A DNA stretch of 64,000 nt from assembly GCA_900110395.1 (NCBI GenBank), contig FODP01000006.1, positions 354,821-418,820 on the forward strand, written 5' to 3'. Each line of letters opens with the position of its first letter. The stretch's first letter is position 1. Below, piece after piece: positions 53,996 through 63,343 of this stretch. Made by a program: the position numbers and the translations under genes. A model generated the notes under the pieces. The model made no database searches. It was not told the origin of the DNA and was given only the letters and a program-made list of their open reading frames with translations. Source of the DNA: Rhodospirillales bacterium URHD0017. Lineage in GTDB: Bacteria; Pseudomonadota; Alphaproteobacteria; Reyranellales; Reyranellaceae.

Positions 53996-54673
53996 TCAGC
54001 CGGCCAAATGCCCCCGCTTCGCCCAGGGACGGCATCCCGTGGCTGAGCTGAGCGGATACTCCCGACCCGCCGGCAGACGCAGCCAGGTTCCCGCGCCGCA
54101 CTGACGACCGCCATGGCAGAGGCCCCCCTGAAGGACGAAAATCTCCTCACCGCGGCTTCCGCCGCGGTCGCGCCACTCGGTTCCAGGCGCGAGCACATCG
54201 ATCGAAACCAGCTCGCCGTCCTCGCCGGAATGCAGGAAGATCCGCGACAAGCCGTTGATCTCGGTCGGAAGGGCTTCGACGTCGTTGGTGCAGACGACCC
54301 GCGTCGCGCGCTCGCTGAGTGGCATCTGCCGCAGCTTGACGAAGATCACGCAGCCGTCGCGAGTGAACGGGGCGTGCCGGCTGCCCGGCGGATTGCGCAC
54401 GTAGGTGCCTTGGGCGAAATCTCCGCTCTCATCGGAAAAGACGCCGCTCAGGACCAGGTATTCTTCGCCCTTTTCATGAACATGCGGCGAAAACCTGCCG
54501 CCCGGCGCATAGCGGACAATCGACGTGGCTCTGGCGACTTCGCCGCCGTCGCGCTCGAGAAACCGCCGCTCGACGCCAGGCAGGGGCGAGGGCGTCCAGA
54601 CAAGCGCATGGGAGTCGACGATCGCAGCGGCGCCGAGATCGTGGTTCAGTTTCTCGGGAACATAGTAGCTCAC
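53996..54673 (-). CDS. Bicupin, ChrR-like cupin protein
   Basis: A 225-residue protein with two cupin halves. The first (about 45-110, FSPHVHEKGEEYLVLSGVF) has a metal-type H-x-H...E set. The second (about 150-210, GTEWRDRGGSRGEEIFVLQG) is weaker in histidines. This matches ChrR-like anti-sigma or dioxygenase-type cupins. The start is GTG at 54673 behind AGAGGTG. It ends a minus-strand trio with the GST-like and SDR genes, suggesting a detoxification or stress role. Confidence 0.72.
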   Translation of the reverse strand: MSYYVPEKLNHDLGAAAIVDSHALVWTPSPLPGVERRFLERDGGEVARATSIVRYAPGGRFSPHVHEKGEEYLVLSGVFSDESGDFAQGTYVRNPPGSRHAPFTRDGCVIFVKLRQMPLSERATRVVCTNDVEALPTEINGLSRIFLHSGEDGELVSIDVLAPGTEWRDRGGSRGEEIFVLQGGLCHGGRQCGAGTWLRLPAGREYPLSSATGCRPWAKRGHLAG

Positions 54674-54682
54674 CGGACACCT

Positions 54683-55393
54683 CTAGAACTTTTCATCGGA
54701 CGGCCGCAGGTCGATTTCGTGGGTCCAGGCGGAACGAGGCTGCGCGACGAGATGGAGGTAGGTATCGGCGACGGTCTCCGGCTGGAGACATTTCTCGCGG
54801 TCGGGATTGAAGCGCGCGTGAGTTTGCGGTCCCCAGATCAACCCGTCGAGTATCGCGTGGACGACGTGCACACCCTGCGGCCCGAATTCTCGGGCCAGTG
54901 ATTGCGCGAGGCCGCGCAGGGCGAATTTCGCGGAAGCAAGTGACGCGAAGCGCGGTCCGCCCTTGATGGATGCCGTTGCCCCAGAGAAGACGATCGTGCC
55001 GCCGCCCGCGTCGAGCATGTGGGGCAACGCCGCCCGTGCCGTGATCATGGCGCCGAGGCACGTCACGCGCCATACGGTCTCGAACTCGTCGACTGAAAGA
55101 TCCTGAAAGGGCTTCACGACCAGCTTCATCGGATTGTAGATCAGGACGTCCGGCGCGCCGAGATCGCGCGCGATGGCGGCGATCGCCTCATCGACGCTCT
55201 CGGGCCGCGTCACGTCGCAGGTGAAATGCCGGTAGGCCCCTCGGTCACCCGCCAGTTCGCCTTCGAGCTGGCGGCCGAACTCGGTGCTGCGGGCAAGCCC
55301 CACGACCCGGTAGCCGGCGTGCGCGAATCTCTTCGCGATGGCGGCGCCGAAGCCCGGGGCAGCGCCGGCAAGCACGGCGACCTTGTTCGCCAT
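54683..55393 (-). CDS. SDR-family protein lacking the catalytic tyrosine
   Basis: A 236-residue Rossmann protein (GAAPGFGAAIAKRFAHAG at the start, CDVTRP in the second strand). The Y-x-x-x-K pair reads L-A-S-A-K (FASLASAKFALRG), so the usual proton-donor tyrosine is absent, as in a known subgroup with FAxxAxAKFALRxLAQ. It may bind NAD(P) without standard dehydrogenase activity. It ends nine bases before the cupin gene, so the two are probably co-transcribed. Confidence 0.78.
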   Translation of the reverse strand: MANKVAVLAGAAPGFGAAIAKRFAHAGYRVVGLARSTEFGRQLEGELAGDRGAYRHFTCDVTRPESVDEAIAAIARDLGAPDVLIYNPMKLVVKPFQDLSVDEFETVWRVTCLGAMITARAALPHMLDAGGGTIVFSGATASIKGGPRFASLASAKFALRGLAQSLAREFGPQGVHVVHAILDGLIWGPQTHARFNPDREKCLQPETVADTYLHLVAQPRSAWTHEIDLRPSDEKF

Positions 55394-55395
55394 CT

Positions 55396-55520
55396 TCAGG
55401 CCACAACGCCCAGTATCACGAGGGCGATCGCGGGCACATGGCCAGACGATTCGAGACGTAGGCGGGCCAGAACAACGCTGTCAGCAGGCAAGTTGCGGCC
55501 AGCCAATGGATCGCGGTCAT
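55396..55520 (-). pseudogene. Remnant of a small membrane protein gene, possibly MAPEG-like
   Basis: An ATG at 55520 with AGGGA ahead opens a membrane-like start (MTAIHWLAATCLLTALFWPA) that stops after 34 codons. A hydrophobic end (HVPAIALVILGVVA) continues in a neighbouring frame to 55396. The beginning resembles MAPEG or DUF proteins of about 130 residues, so this looks like an internally deleted or frameshifted gene. It could also be a genuine 34-residue peptide. Confidence 0.4.
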
Positions 55521-55574
55521 TGAAGGTCCCTTGGTTGGTCTTGTGCGGTGCCGCACGCCCTCGCGCGCGTCGGC

Positions 55575-56186
55575 CTAGGCGGAGGCGCTCGGACGGGACG
55601 AGATGCGCGCGTGCCACGCTTTCAAATTGGGAAGGCCGTCGGGTAACTCGATGCCCACCGCCTTGGCGAAGTCGATGCCGCAGATCGCCGTGATGTCGGC
55701 GAACGAGAACCCGTCACCCGCGACGTAGGCGCGGCCGGCCAGTTGGCGATCGAGCATGCCCAGGGCGTCGACGAACCGCTTCTTGTTCGCTTGCCCCCAG
55801 TCGGCGTTGCGGTACCGGCCGGTCTCGCCCAGGCCCGAGGTGGCGTGGTGAAAGAACGTCGTCGCCGCGTTCAGCACGCCGTCTTCGACCCGGCGTTGCC
55901 ACATTGCGATGACCGCCTGTTCCTTCGGTGTCGATCCGAGCAGTCGCGGTTGCGGCTGCCTGGCCTCAAGGTAGCGCGCGATCGCGGCGCTCTCGCCGAT
56001 CACCGCACCATCGTCCAATTCCAGGCAGGGGACCGAACCGAACGGGTTGATCTTGCGGAAGGCCTCTCCGTGCTGCTCGCCCTTGAACAGGTCGATCTGC
56101 ACGCATTCGACGTCGATCGCCTTTTCCGCGAGCGCCATGCGGATGCTGCGCGGATTGGCGGCTGCCTTGCAGTCGTAAAGCTTCAT
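55575..56186 (-). CDS. Glutathione S-transferase-like protein
   Basis: A 203-residue two-domain GST. The N-terminal thioredoxin-like part (MKLYDCKAAANPRSIRMALAEK, residues 1-22; PFGSVPCLELDDGAVIGESAAIARYLE) has the conserved cis-proline and ESxAI motif, and the C-terminal part is helical with DGFSFADITAICG. The start is ATG at 56186. It diverges from a LysR gene that may control it, and runs toward the SDR and cupin genes. It probably conjugates or reduces electrophiles. Confidence 0.87.
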   Translation of the reverse strand: MKLYDCKAAANPRSIRMALAEKAIDVECVQIDLFKGEQHGEAFRKINPFGSVPCLELDDGAVIGESAAIARYLEARQPQPRLLGSTPKEQAVIAMWQRRVEDGVLNAATTFFHHATSGLGETGRYRNADWGQANKKRFVDALGMLDRQLAGRAYVAGDGFSFADITAICGIDFAKAVGIELPDGLPNLKAWHARISSRPSASA

Positions 56187-56289
56187 TTCTCCAGCTCCTT
56201 GCCAAGTCTGACTTCACGGACAGGCTAGGCAGGGCTAGAATTATAGAGAAATTGTATTATTTCATATCAGTCATAGAAAGGCTGAATAA

Positions 56290-57282
56290 ATGAACTTGCG
56301 CCATCTCGAGTTCACGCTCGCCGCGGCGTTGGCGCGGTCGTTCAGCCGCGCGGCCGAGCGTTGCCACGTCACGCAGCCGACCCTGTCGAACGGGATCGCC
56401 CTGCTCGAAAGCGAGTTGGGTGGCCAGATCTTCGTGAGGACGACACGGAAGGTCGAGCTGTCGGCATTCGGGCAGCAGATCCTCCCGTTGATCGAAGCGG
56501 TCGTCCGCGCGCGGAGCGAGCTCGAGACCGGAGTCCGGTCCTTCCACGATCCGTCCCACAAGGTCGCGCGCATCGGCCTGTCGCTTTTGGTCGATCCGCG
56601 GCGCGTCTCCGATGTCGTGCAGCCCTATCTCGCCGAACATCCCGGCGTCGAGACGTTCTTCAAGGAGTGCTATCTCGGCGATCTCGAGCAGCGCCTGCAC
56701 GACGGTCAGCTCGATATCGTGATCCGTCCGCGGGCCGGCTCCGAACCGGTGCCGAAATCGGTCGTTCGGACGTCGTTCTATGAAGAGGATCTTTTCTATC
56801 TGGCACGGCAGACCGGCAATTCGGCGGCAAGCGAAGGCGCCGTGTTATTGAAAGACATCGCCGGCGAAATCTTCGTTCTCGGCCCCGACGGCTGCGGCCT
56901 CGCGGCGATGACCCGCAATCTGTTCAAGAAGGCTGGTGCCACTCTCAAGGAATACACCGGCCAGGCGCTGAGCTATCAAGTCATGCTCGATTGGGCCGAT
57001 ATCGGCATCGGCGCCACGATCCTGCCCGAGTCGAAAATCACCTCGCCGTTCAGGGAGAAGGCCCGACGGCTGATGCTGACGCCCAAGAAACCGGCGCGGG
57101 CGAGCTTCGAGGCGCTGTGGATGCGCGATGTCGCCTCTCCGCGGCACGTCATCGACATGCATCGACACTTTCTCGACCGGGTACCGCTGCTCCTCGGGGG
57201 CGCGGCGCCGCGGCAACTACCCGGCCGTGGCCAATCGCATCACCTGGAAAAATTTGCAGGACGCGGACCAACACTCCCGTGA
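56290..57282 (+). CDS. LysR family transcriptional regulator
   Basis: A 330-residue LysR protein with an N-terminal helix-turn-helix (FSRAAERCHVTQPTLSNGIA) and a C-terminal ligand-binding domain. Near 105-170 the DIVIRPRAGSEPVPKS region has the OxyR-like arrangement. It shares an AT-rich 103-base gap with the divergent GST gene, as expected for LysR control of a neighbour. The inducer is unknown. The last 25 residues are Arg/Gly-rich and of low complexity. Confidence 0.85.
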   Translation: MNLRHLEFTLAAALARSFSRAAERCHVTQPTLSNGIALLESELGGQIFVRTTRKVELSAFGQQILPLIEAVVRARSELETGVRSFHDPSHKVARIGLSLLVDPRRVSDVVQPYLAEHPGVETFFKECYLGDLEQRLHDGQLDIVIRPRAGSEPVPKSVVRTSFYEEDLFYLARQTGNSAASEGAVLLKDIAGEIFVLGPDGCGLAAMTRNLFKKAGATLKEYTGQALSYQVMLDWADIGIGATILPESKITSPFREKARRLMLTPKKPARASFEALWMRDVASPRHVIDMHRHFLDRVPLLLGGAAPRQLPGRGQSHHLEKFAGRGPTLP

Positions 57283-57299
57283 GGAAATCTGATTTTGAC

Positions 57300-58400
<1,101 letters not shown>

Positions 58401-58428
58401 GAACTTCGTCGTACTCGTCATCATCCTC

Positions 58429-58519
58429 CTCTCCCCCGCTAGGGGGAGAGGCTGGGTGAGGGGGTTACAGACAGTCTTCGAAGCCCCTCACCTAGCCTCT
58501 CCCCCTAGCGGGGGAGAGG
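58429..58519. repeat. CTCTCCCCC-type palindromic repeat
   Basis: Arms 58429-58464 and 58484-58519 are near-exact inverted copies, each with its own palindrome (CCCCCGCTAGGGGG and CCCCCTAGCGGGGG), around a 19-base loop. The same family occurs at 38151-38312. It lies inside the importer operon, between the binding-protein and ATPase genes. Confidence 0.85.
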
Positions 58520-58570
58520 AACATGAGAGGGGACGAACAGGTAAGAGCGAGGCGATCGCTTCGCTGACGT

Positions 58571-59866
58571 CTACTTGCCCTGCGCCGCCTTGCTGACCGA
58601 CTCGGCGTTCTCGGCCAGCACCTTGGCGATGTCCTCGCGCTTGCCGGTCACCGCCTTGGTCACGGCGTCGTTGAACGCCTTATGGACGGCGGGCCACTGC
58701 GGGAAGTAGTAGGCGCCGCGCACCTTGTCGGGCGAGTCGAGCACCGCCTCCTTGAGGAGCTTCATGAACGGGTCCTGCGCGGCGATCTTCGGCCAGAACT
58801 GCGTGTTGGGCGGCGGCGCGCCGGTCGCCTTCCAGAGCTTCATCTGGCCTTCCTCGTCGACCATCATGGCCGCCAGCATCTCCTTGGCGAGCGCCTTGCG
58901 CTCGGCCGGGATCGACTTGGGGATCGCCCAGCCCCAGATGTCGTCCCAGGCGAAGTTCTTCTGGCGGTTCGGGCCCAGCGGGAAGCGGGCCGCGGCGATC
59001 TTGGTGGCGACCTTGGACTTCGCCGGATCGGTGAAGGTGCCCCACCACAGCGAATCGGCCACGGTGAAGGCCGCGTCGCCCGCCATGAAGATCGCGTTGG
59101 CCTCGTTGCGGTCGTAGGCCGGCATGCCGCGCGGCGAGATCTTGTGGGTGTTGATGGCGTCCCACCAGTACTCGACCGTCTGCTTCATGCAGGGCTCGCC
59201 CAGGCTCGACTTCCAGCCGTTCTGCGCCAGCACCTTGTTGTCGCGCTCGTAGAAGGGCATCAGCACGTCGCAATTGTTGCCCCACATCGACCAGAACCAG
59301 CTGAACCAGCTGTGGTTCATGGCCATGCCGCCGACATAGCCCCACTTCACCTTGTTGGCGGCCTGCAGCTTCTTGCTGACGTCGACCACTTCCTGGAGCG
59401 TCTTGGGCACCTCGTTGGGCTGCAGCAGGTCGGTGCGATAGAAGAACACGCTGAAGGTCTGGCCCATCGGCACAACGGTGTTCTGGCCCTGGGCGTTGCC
59501 GAACACGACCTTGTCCATGCCCCACTTCTCGGCGAACTGCAGGCCGGGGATGTCATCGGTCGGCTCGAGCAGGTGCGCCCACAGCTGGCCCCAGTCGTCG
59601 TTGTGCCAGATCACGTCGTACTGGTCGGAGTTCGAGGTCAGCGACGCCGTCATCTTCTCGACGTAGACGCCGTAGGAATTCGGCACCTTGACGATCTTGA
59701 TGCCCTTCTTGGCGCCCCAGGTCTCGAACATGGCGATCGAGGCGTCCTGGATGGGGCTCGGCTGGTAGCCGATCCTGAGTTCCTTGACCTGCGCTTCCGC
59801 CGTTCCCACGGCGAAGGCGCCGACCGCCGCAAGCGCGGTCAACGTCCGTCTGGCAATTCGTTTCAT
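58571..59866 (-). CDS. ABC sugar-type solute-binding protein
   Basis: A 431-residue periplasmic protein with a signal peptide (RRTLTALAAVGAFAVGTAEA, cleavage near residue 26) and the family 1 extracellular binding fold. Aromatic-rich stretches (SWFSWFWSMWGNNCDV, EYWWDAINTHK) typical of sugar or glycerol-phosphate binders are clear. GAGGGAA precedes the ATG. The ligand is unknown; polyols, sugars and small amides are all possible. Confidence 0.84.
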   Translation of the reverse strand: MKRIARRTLTALAAVGAFAVGTAEAQVKELRIGYQPSPIQDASIAMFETWGAKKGIKIVKVPNSYGVYVEKMTASLTSNSDQYDVIWHNDDWGQLWAHLLEPTDDIPGLQFAEKWGMDKVVFGNAQGQNTVVPMGQTFSVFFYRTDLLQPNEVPKTLQEVVDVSKKLQAANKVKWGYVGGMAMNHSWFSWFWSMWGNNCDVLMPFYERDNKVLAQNGWKSSLGEPCMKQTVEYWWDAINTHKISPRGMPAYDRNEANAIFMAGDAAFTVADSLWWGTFTDPAKSKVATKIAAARFPLGPNRQKNFAWDDIWGWAIPKSIPAERKALAKEMLAAMMVDEEGQMKLWKATGAPPPNTQFWPKIAAQDPFMKLLKEAVLDSPDKVRGAYYFPQWPAVHKAFNDAVTKAVTGKREDIAKVLAENAESVSKAAQGK

Positions 59867-59892
59867 CGTGTTCCCTCCTCTTTGTCTTGAGA

Positions 59893-60729
59893 TCACAACC
59901 GCAAGCCGCGGATGACGTACTTCTGGCCGAACAGGGCCAGCAAGAAAGCCGGCAGCAGCGCCATCACCGCCGTCGCCGCCATCAGGTTCCATCGCATGCC
60001 CATCTCGGTGACGAACTGGGCCATCACCACGGTGATCACCGGCACTCGATTGCCGGTCAGGATCAGGGCGAACAGGAACTCGTTCCAGGTGAACAGCCAG
60101 CACAGCACGCCGAGTGCGGCGATCGCCGGAATGGCCGACGGCAGCGCCACCCGGATGAAGGCGCCCCAGCGCGTGCAGCCGTCGATCAGGGCGGCGTACT
60201 CCATCGAGGGATCGATGCCGTCGAAGAAGCCCTTCATCAGCCAGGAGAAGAAGCAGATATGGACCGCGATGTGCGGCAGCAGCAGGCCCATATAGGTGTC
60301 GTAGAGGCCCCAGCTCTGGGCCACGAAATAGAGCGGCAGCACCCAGGAGATGTAGGGCACGCAGCGGAACACATAGATGGTGCCGAACCAGGTGCGCGCC
60401 GCCGGGCCCTGGAAGCGCGACAGCATGTAGCCGCTCGACACCGTCACCAGCAGCGAGAAGACGGTGGCGAGCGTGGCGATCAGGGCGGAGTTGGCGAAGG
60501 CTTCGACGACGCGGTCGTCCTTCAGCACTTCGACGAAGTTGCCCAAGGTGAACTCGGTGCCGCGATGGACGTAGTAGACGCCCGACTCCGGTCGCAGCGA
60601 GGTCAGGATCAGCCACAGCACCGGGAAGGCGAACAGGAAGCAGATCGCGAACAGCACCAGGCCGAACAGGACACGCCGCGCGTTGAGCGGCAGGCGGGCG
60701 AACAGCAGGGGTTCCTTGACCATCGCCAT
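59893..60729 (-). CDS. ABC transporter permease, MalG-like
   Basis: A 278-residue inner-membrane protein with six membrane segments and the EAA loop (MEYAALIDGCTRWGAFIRVA, about residues 179-198). It follows the MalF-like gene by four bases and precedes the binding-protein gene by 26. Together these form one importer. Confidence 0.87.
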   Translation of the reverse strand: MAMVKEPLLFARLPLNARRVLFGLVLFAICFLFAFPVLWLILTSLRPESGVYYVHRGTEFTLGNFVEVLKDDRVVEAFANSALIATLATVFSLLVTVSSGYMLSRFQGPAARTWFGTIYVFRCVPYISWVLPLYFVAQSWGLYDTYMGLLLPHIAVHICFFSWLMKGFFDGIDPSMEYAALIDGCTRWGAFIRVALPSAIPAIAALGVLCWLFTWNEFLFALILTGNRVPVITVVMAQFVTEMGMRWNLMAATAVMALLPAFLLALFGQKYVIRGLRL

Positions 60730-60733
60730 GGCG

Positions 60734-61627
60734 TCAGACCCGGGCGATGCGGTCGACGACGCGGTAGAGCACCGCGCCGACCACCAGGATGATGAGACCG
60801 CCGATGATGGCCGCCGCCGAGCCGCGGCCGAAATCGAGGGTCAGAAAGGCGAGCACATAGGCATAGAGGCTGAAGAGCTCGGTCGAACGGCCGGGGCCGC
60901 CACCGGTCAAGGTCCAGACGATGTCGAAGGTGCGGAAGGCGTCGATGGCGCGGATCACCACGCAGACCACGATCACCGAACGCAGCATCGGCAAGGTGAG
61001 ATGGGTGAAGACGCGCCAGGTCGAGGTGCCGTCGATGGCCGCGGCCTCGAACGGCTCGCGCGGCAGGCTCTGCAGGCCGGCCAGCAGCAGGAGCGTGTAC
61101 CACGGCGTCCACAGCCAGATGTCGGTCATCACGATGACGCCGAAGGCGGTCCAGCGCTCGACCAGCCAGGGCTGCCCGTCGAGCCCGAGGCCTTCGAGCA
61201 CGGCGTTCACGATCCCGAACTGATCGTTGAACATCCAGCGCATCATGATGGCCGCGATCACCGGCGCCACCATCAGCGGCACCAGGAGCACGGTCTGCAC
61301 GATCTTCTGGCCGGCGAACGGGCGGTTCAGCAGCAGCGCCAGGGCCAAGCCCAGCACCAGGGCGCCGGCCACGCTCAGGATCATGAAGATGAAGGTGTTG
61401 GGCAGCACGACCCAGAGGAACTCGGGGTCGCTCAGCACGGCCTCATAGTGGTGGAGGCCAACCCAGGTCTTCTTGGGATTGTACAGCGCCCAGTCGCGGA
61501 AACTGGCATTGGCGCCGATGGCGATGGGCACGACCTGGAACAGGGTGAGCAGCAGCGCTGCGGGCGTGATCAGGAGCAGCATGAATCGCGTCTGCTCCCC
61601 GAACAGGGGTCGCCCTGCTCCCGTCAT
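60734..61627 (-). CDS. ABC transporter permease, MalF-like
   Basis: A 297-residue membrane protein with about six membrane segments and the EAA loop (FEAAAIDGTSTWRVFTHLTL, about residues 192-211). The start is ATG at 61627 with GGAGGGG ahead; a TTG one codon earlier is also in frame. It is the first gene of the importer operon, order permease-permease-binding protein-ATPase, and diverges from the radical SAM gene. Confidence 0.87.
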   Translation of the reverse strand: MTGAGRPLFGEQTRFMLLLITPAALLLTLFQVVPIAIGANASFRDWALYNPKKTWVGLHHYEAVLSDPEFLWVVLPNTFIFMILSVAGALVLGLALALLLNRPFAGQKIVQTVLLVPLMVAPVIAAIMMRWMFNDQFGIVNAVLEGLGLDGQPWLVERWTAFGVIVMTDIWLWTPWYTLLLLAGLQSLPREPFEAAAIDGTSTWRVFTHLTLPMLRSVIVVCVVIRAIDAFRTFDIVWTLTGGGPGRSTELFSLYAYVLAFLTLDFGRGSAAAIIGGLIILVVGAVLYRVVDRIARV

Positions 61628-61720
61628 CAAACCCCTCCCCGAACCCGACCGTCTTGCGCCGGATGATGGTGGTTTTCGGAACTGGTTGGAAGCGACGTTT
61701 GGGAGTATCTGGGCGCCGCC

Positions 61721-62758
61721 ATGCCGACGCTGCGCACCCTGAAGGCCCTGGAGCGAGAGAAGCTCATGACGCCCGATCCACGCCTCGCCGAGGCCGCCGA
61801 GGCGATGGCAATCGCCGTCACGCCCGAGATGCTGGACCTGATCGACCGCGCCGATCCGGCCGACCCGATCGCACGCCAGTTCGTGCCCAGCGCCGCCGAG
61901 ACCGAGATTCTGATCGAAGAGCTTTCAGACCCGATCGGTGACGAGGCGCGCTCGCCGGTCAAGGGCATCGTCCATCGCTATCCCGACCGCGTGCTGCTGA
62001 AGCCGTTGCATGTCTGCCCGGTCTATTGCCGCTTCTGCTTCCGCCGCGAGAAGGTGGGGCCGGGCGGCGAGGCGCTGTCGGCCGCCGAACTCGCCGCCGC
62101 GATCGCCTATATCAAGGCGCGGCCGGAGATCTGGGAAGTGATCCTGACCGGCGGCGATCCGCTGATGCTGGCGCCGCGGCGGCTGGAAAAGCTGATCGCG
62201 GTGCTGGACGCCATCGAGCATGTCGGCGTGATCCGCATCCACAGTCGCGTGCCGATCGTCGATCCTTCGCGCGTGACGGACGAGTTGCTGGCAGCGCTAA
62301 AGCCGCGCCGCGCCGCACTGTGGTTCGCCGTGCATTGCAATCACGCCCGCGAGCTTGGGCCCGCGGCGCGCGCGGCCCTGGCGCGCCTGGCCGACGCCGG
62401 CGTGCCGCTGATGGGCCAGACGGTGCTGCTGGCCGGCGTCAATGACGACGTCGAGACGCTGGAGGCGCTGATGCGCGCCCTGGTGAGCTGCCGCGTAAAA
62501 CCCTACTACCTGCACCATCCCGACCTGGTGCGCGGGACAGGGCACTTCCGCGTCTCGGTCGAGCGCGGCCAGGCCCTGATGAAGGTCCTGCGCGGCCGGC
62601 TGAGCGGGCTCGCGCAACCGACCTACGTCCTCGACGTGCCGGGCGGCCATGGCAAGGTGCCGATCGGACCGGGCTATCTCGGCGACGATCCGGATGCGCT
62701 GTCCGGCCAGCTGCTGGTCGAGGACGCCTTCGGCGGACGGCATCGCTATCCGCGATGA
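61721..62758 (+). CDS. Lysine 2,3-aminomutase-like radical SAM protein
   Basis: A 345-residue radical SAM enzyme with the cluster cysteines C99, C103 and C106 (CPVYCRFC) and a KamA-type body (LTGGDPLML, RIHSRVPIVDP). The short length without the extra C-terminal region of clostridial lysine 2,3-aminomutase fits the EpmB/YjeK group, which makes the beta-lysine used to modify elongation factor P. No efp or epmA gene is in the window, so this role is inferred. The gene overlaps the end of the convergent PCuAC-like gene by 13 bases. Confidence 0.83.
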   Translation: MPTLRTLKALEREKLMTPDPRLAEAAEAMAIAVTPEMLDLIDRADPADPIARQFVPSAAETEILIEELSDPIGDEARSPVKGIVHRYPDRVLLKPLHVCPVYCRFCFRREKVGPGGEALSAAELAAAIAYIKARPEIWEVILTGGDPLMLAPRRLEKLIAVLDAIEHVGVIRIHSRVPIVDPSRVTDELLAALKPRRAALWFAVHCNHARELGPAARAALARLADAGVPLMGQTVLLAGVNDDVETLEALMRALVSCRVKPYYLHHPDLVRGTGHFRVSVERGQALMKVLRGRLSGLAQPTYVLDVPGGHGKVPIGPGYLGDDPDALSGQLLVEDAFGGRHRYPR

Positions 62759-63222
62759 TACTCCTCGTTGAGGATGGCCTCGCCGATCAGGCCGGGCTCC
62801 TCGACCGCGAACTCGACGGCGACGGCACCTGCCTTTTCGAAGGTCAGCGTAACCGGCAGCGTCGAGCCCTTGGCCAAAGGCTGTTTCACGCCGAGCAACA
62901 GCAAGTGATAGCCGCGCGGCTTCAGGGTCATCGTGCTGCCGGCCGGGAGGGCCACGCCGTTGGCGAGCGGCCGCATGTCGATGTCGGGGCCGACCACCCT
63001 GATGCCGTGCAGCTCGACGCGCTCGGCCATCGGGCTGCTGGCCGCCACCAGCCGGTCATCGTCCGGACCCTTGTTCGCGATGGAAAGGAAGGCGCCGGCG
63101 ACGCCGTTGGGCATGCGGTGCGAAGACGACCGGACCCACGGCTTGTGCATCTCGAGCGGCCCATGCGCCGCCGATGGGGCGCCACGAGCCTCCTTGGATT
63201 TGCCGCCGAACCAGCTCACCAC
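62746..63222 (-). CDS. PCuAC-like copper chaperone without signal peptide
   Basis: A 158-residue protein with the PCuAC fold pattern (PWVRSSSHRMPNGVAGAFLS, MAERVELHGIRV, MRPLANGVALPAGSTMTLKP). Such proteins bind copper with His and Met and help assemble cytochrome oxidase in the periplasm. The usual copper-site HxM reads HGI here, so the site may be altered. The start is GTG at 63222, with GGAG eight bases ahead; neither it nor a longer form from ATG at 63267 gives a recognisable signal peptide, so location is uncertain. Confidence 0.65.
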   Translation of the reverse strand: MVSWFGGKSKEARGAPSAAHGPLEMHKPWVRSSSHRMPNGVAGAFLSIANKGPDDDRLVAASSPMAERVELHGIRVVGPDIDMRPLANGVALPAGSTMTLKPRGYHLLLLGVKQPLAKGSTLPVTLTFEKAGAVAVEFAVEEPGLIGEAILNEEYHRG

Positions 63223-63343
63223 GCCCGTCGCTCCATTAGAATTTCTCTCAAGTACATGTCCTTTCATCCGATTCTTGACCCCTCCGTCCTGTCTGGCCAG
63301 CCCTGAATTTCTCTGGGCCTCCGGCTGGTCTCCGGCCGCGCTG

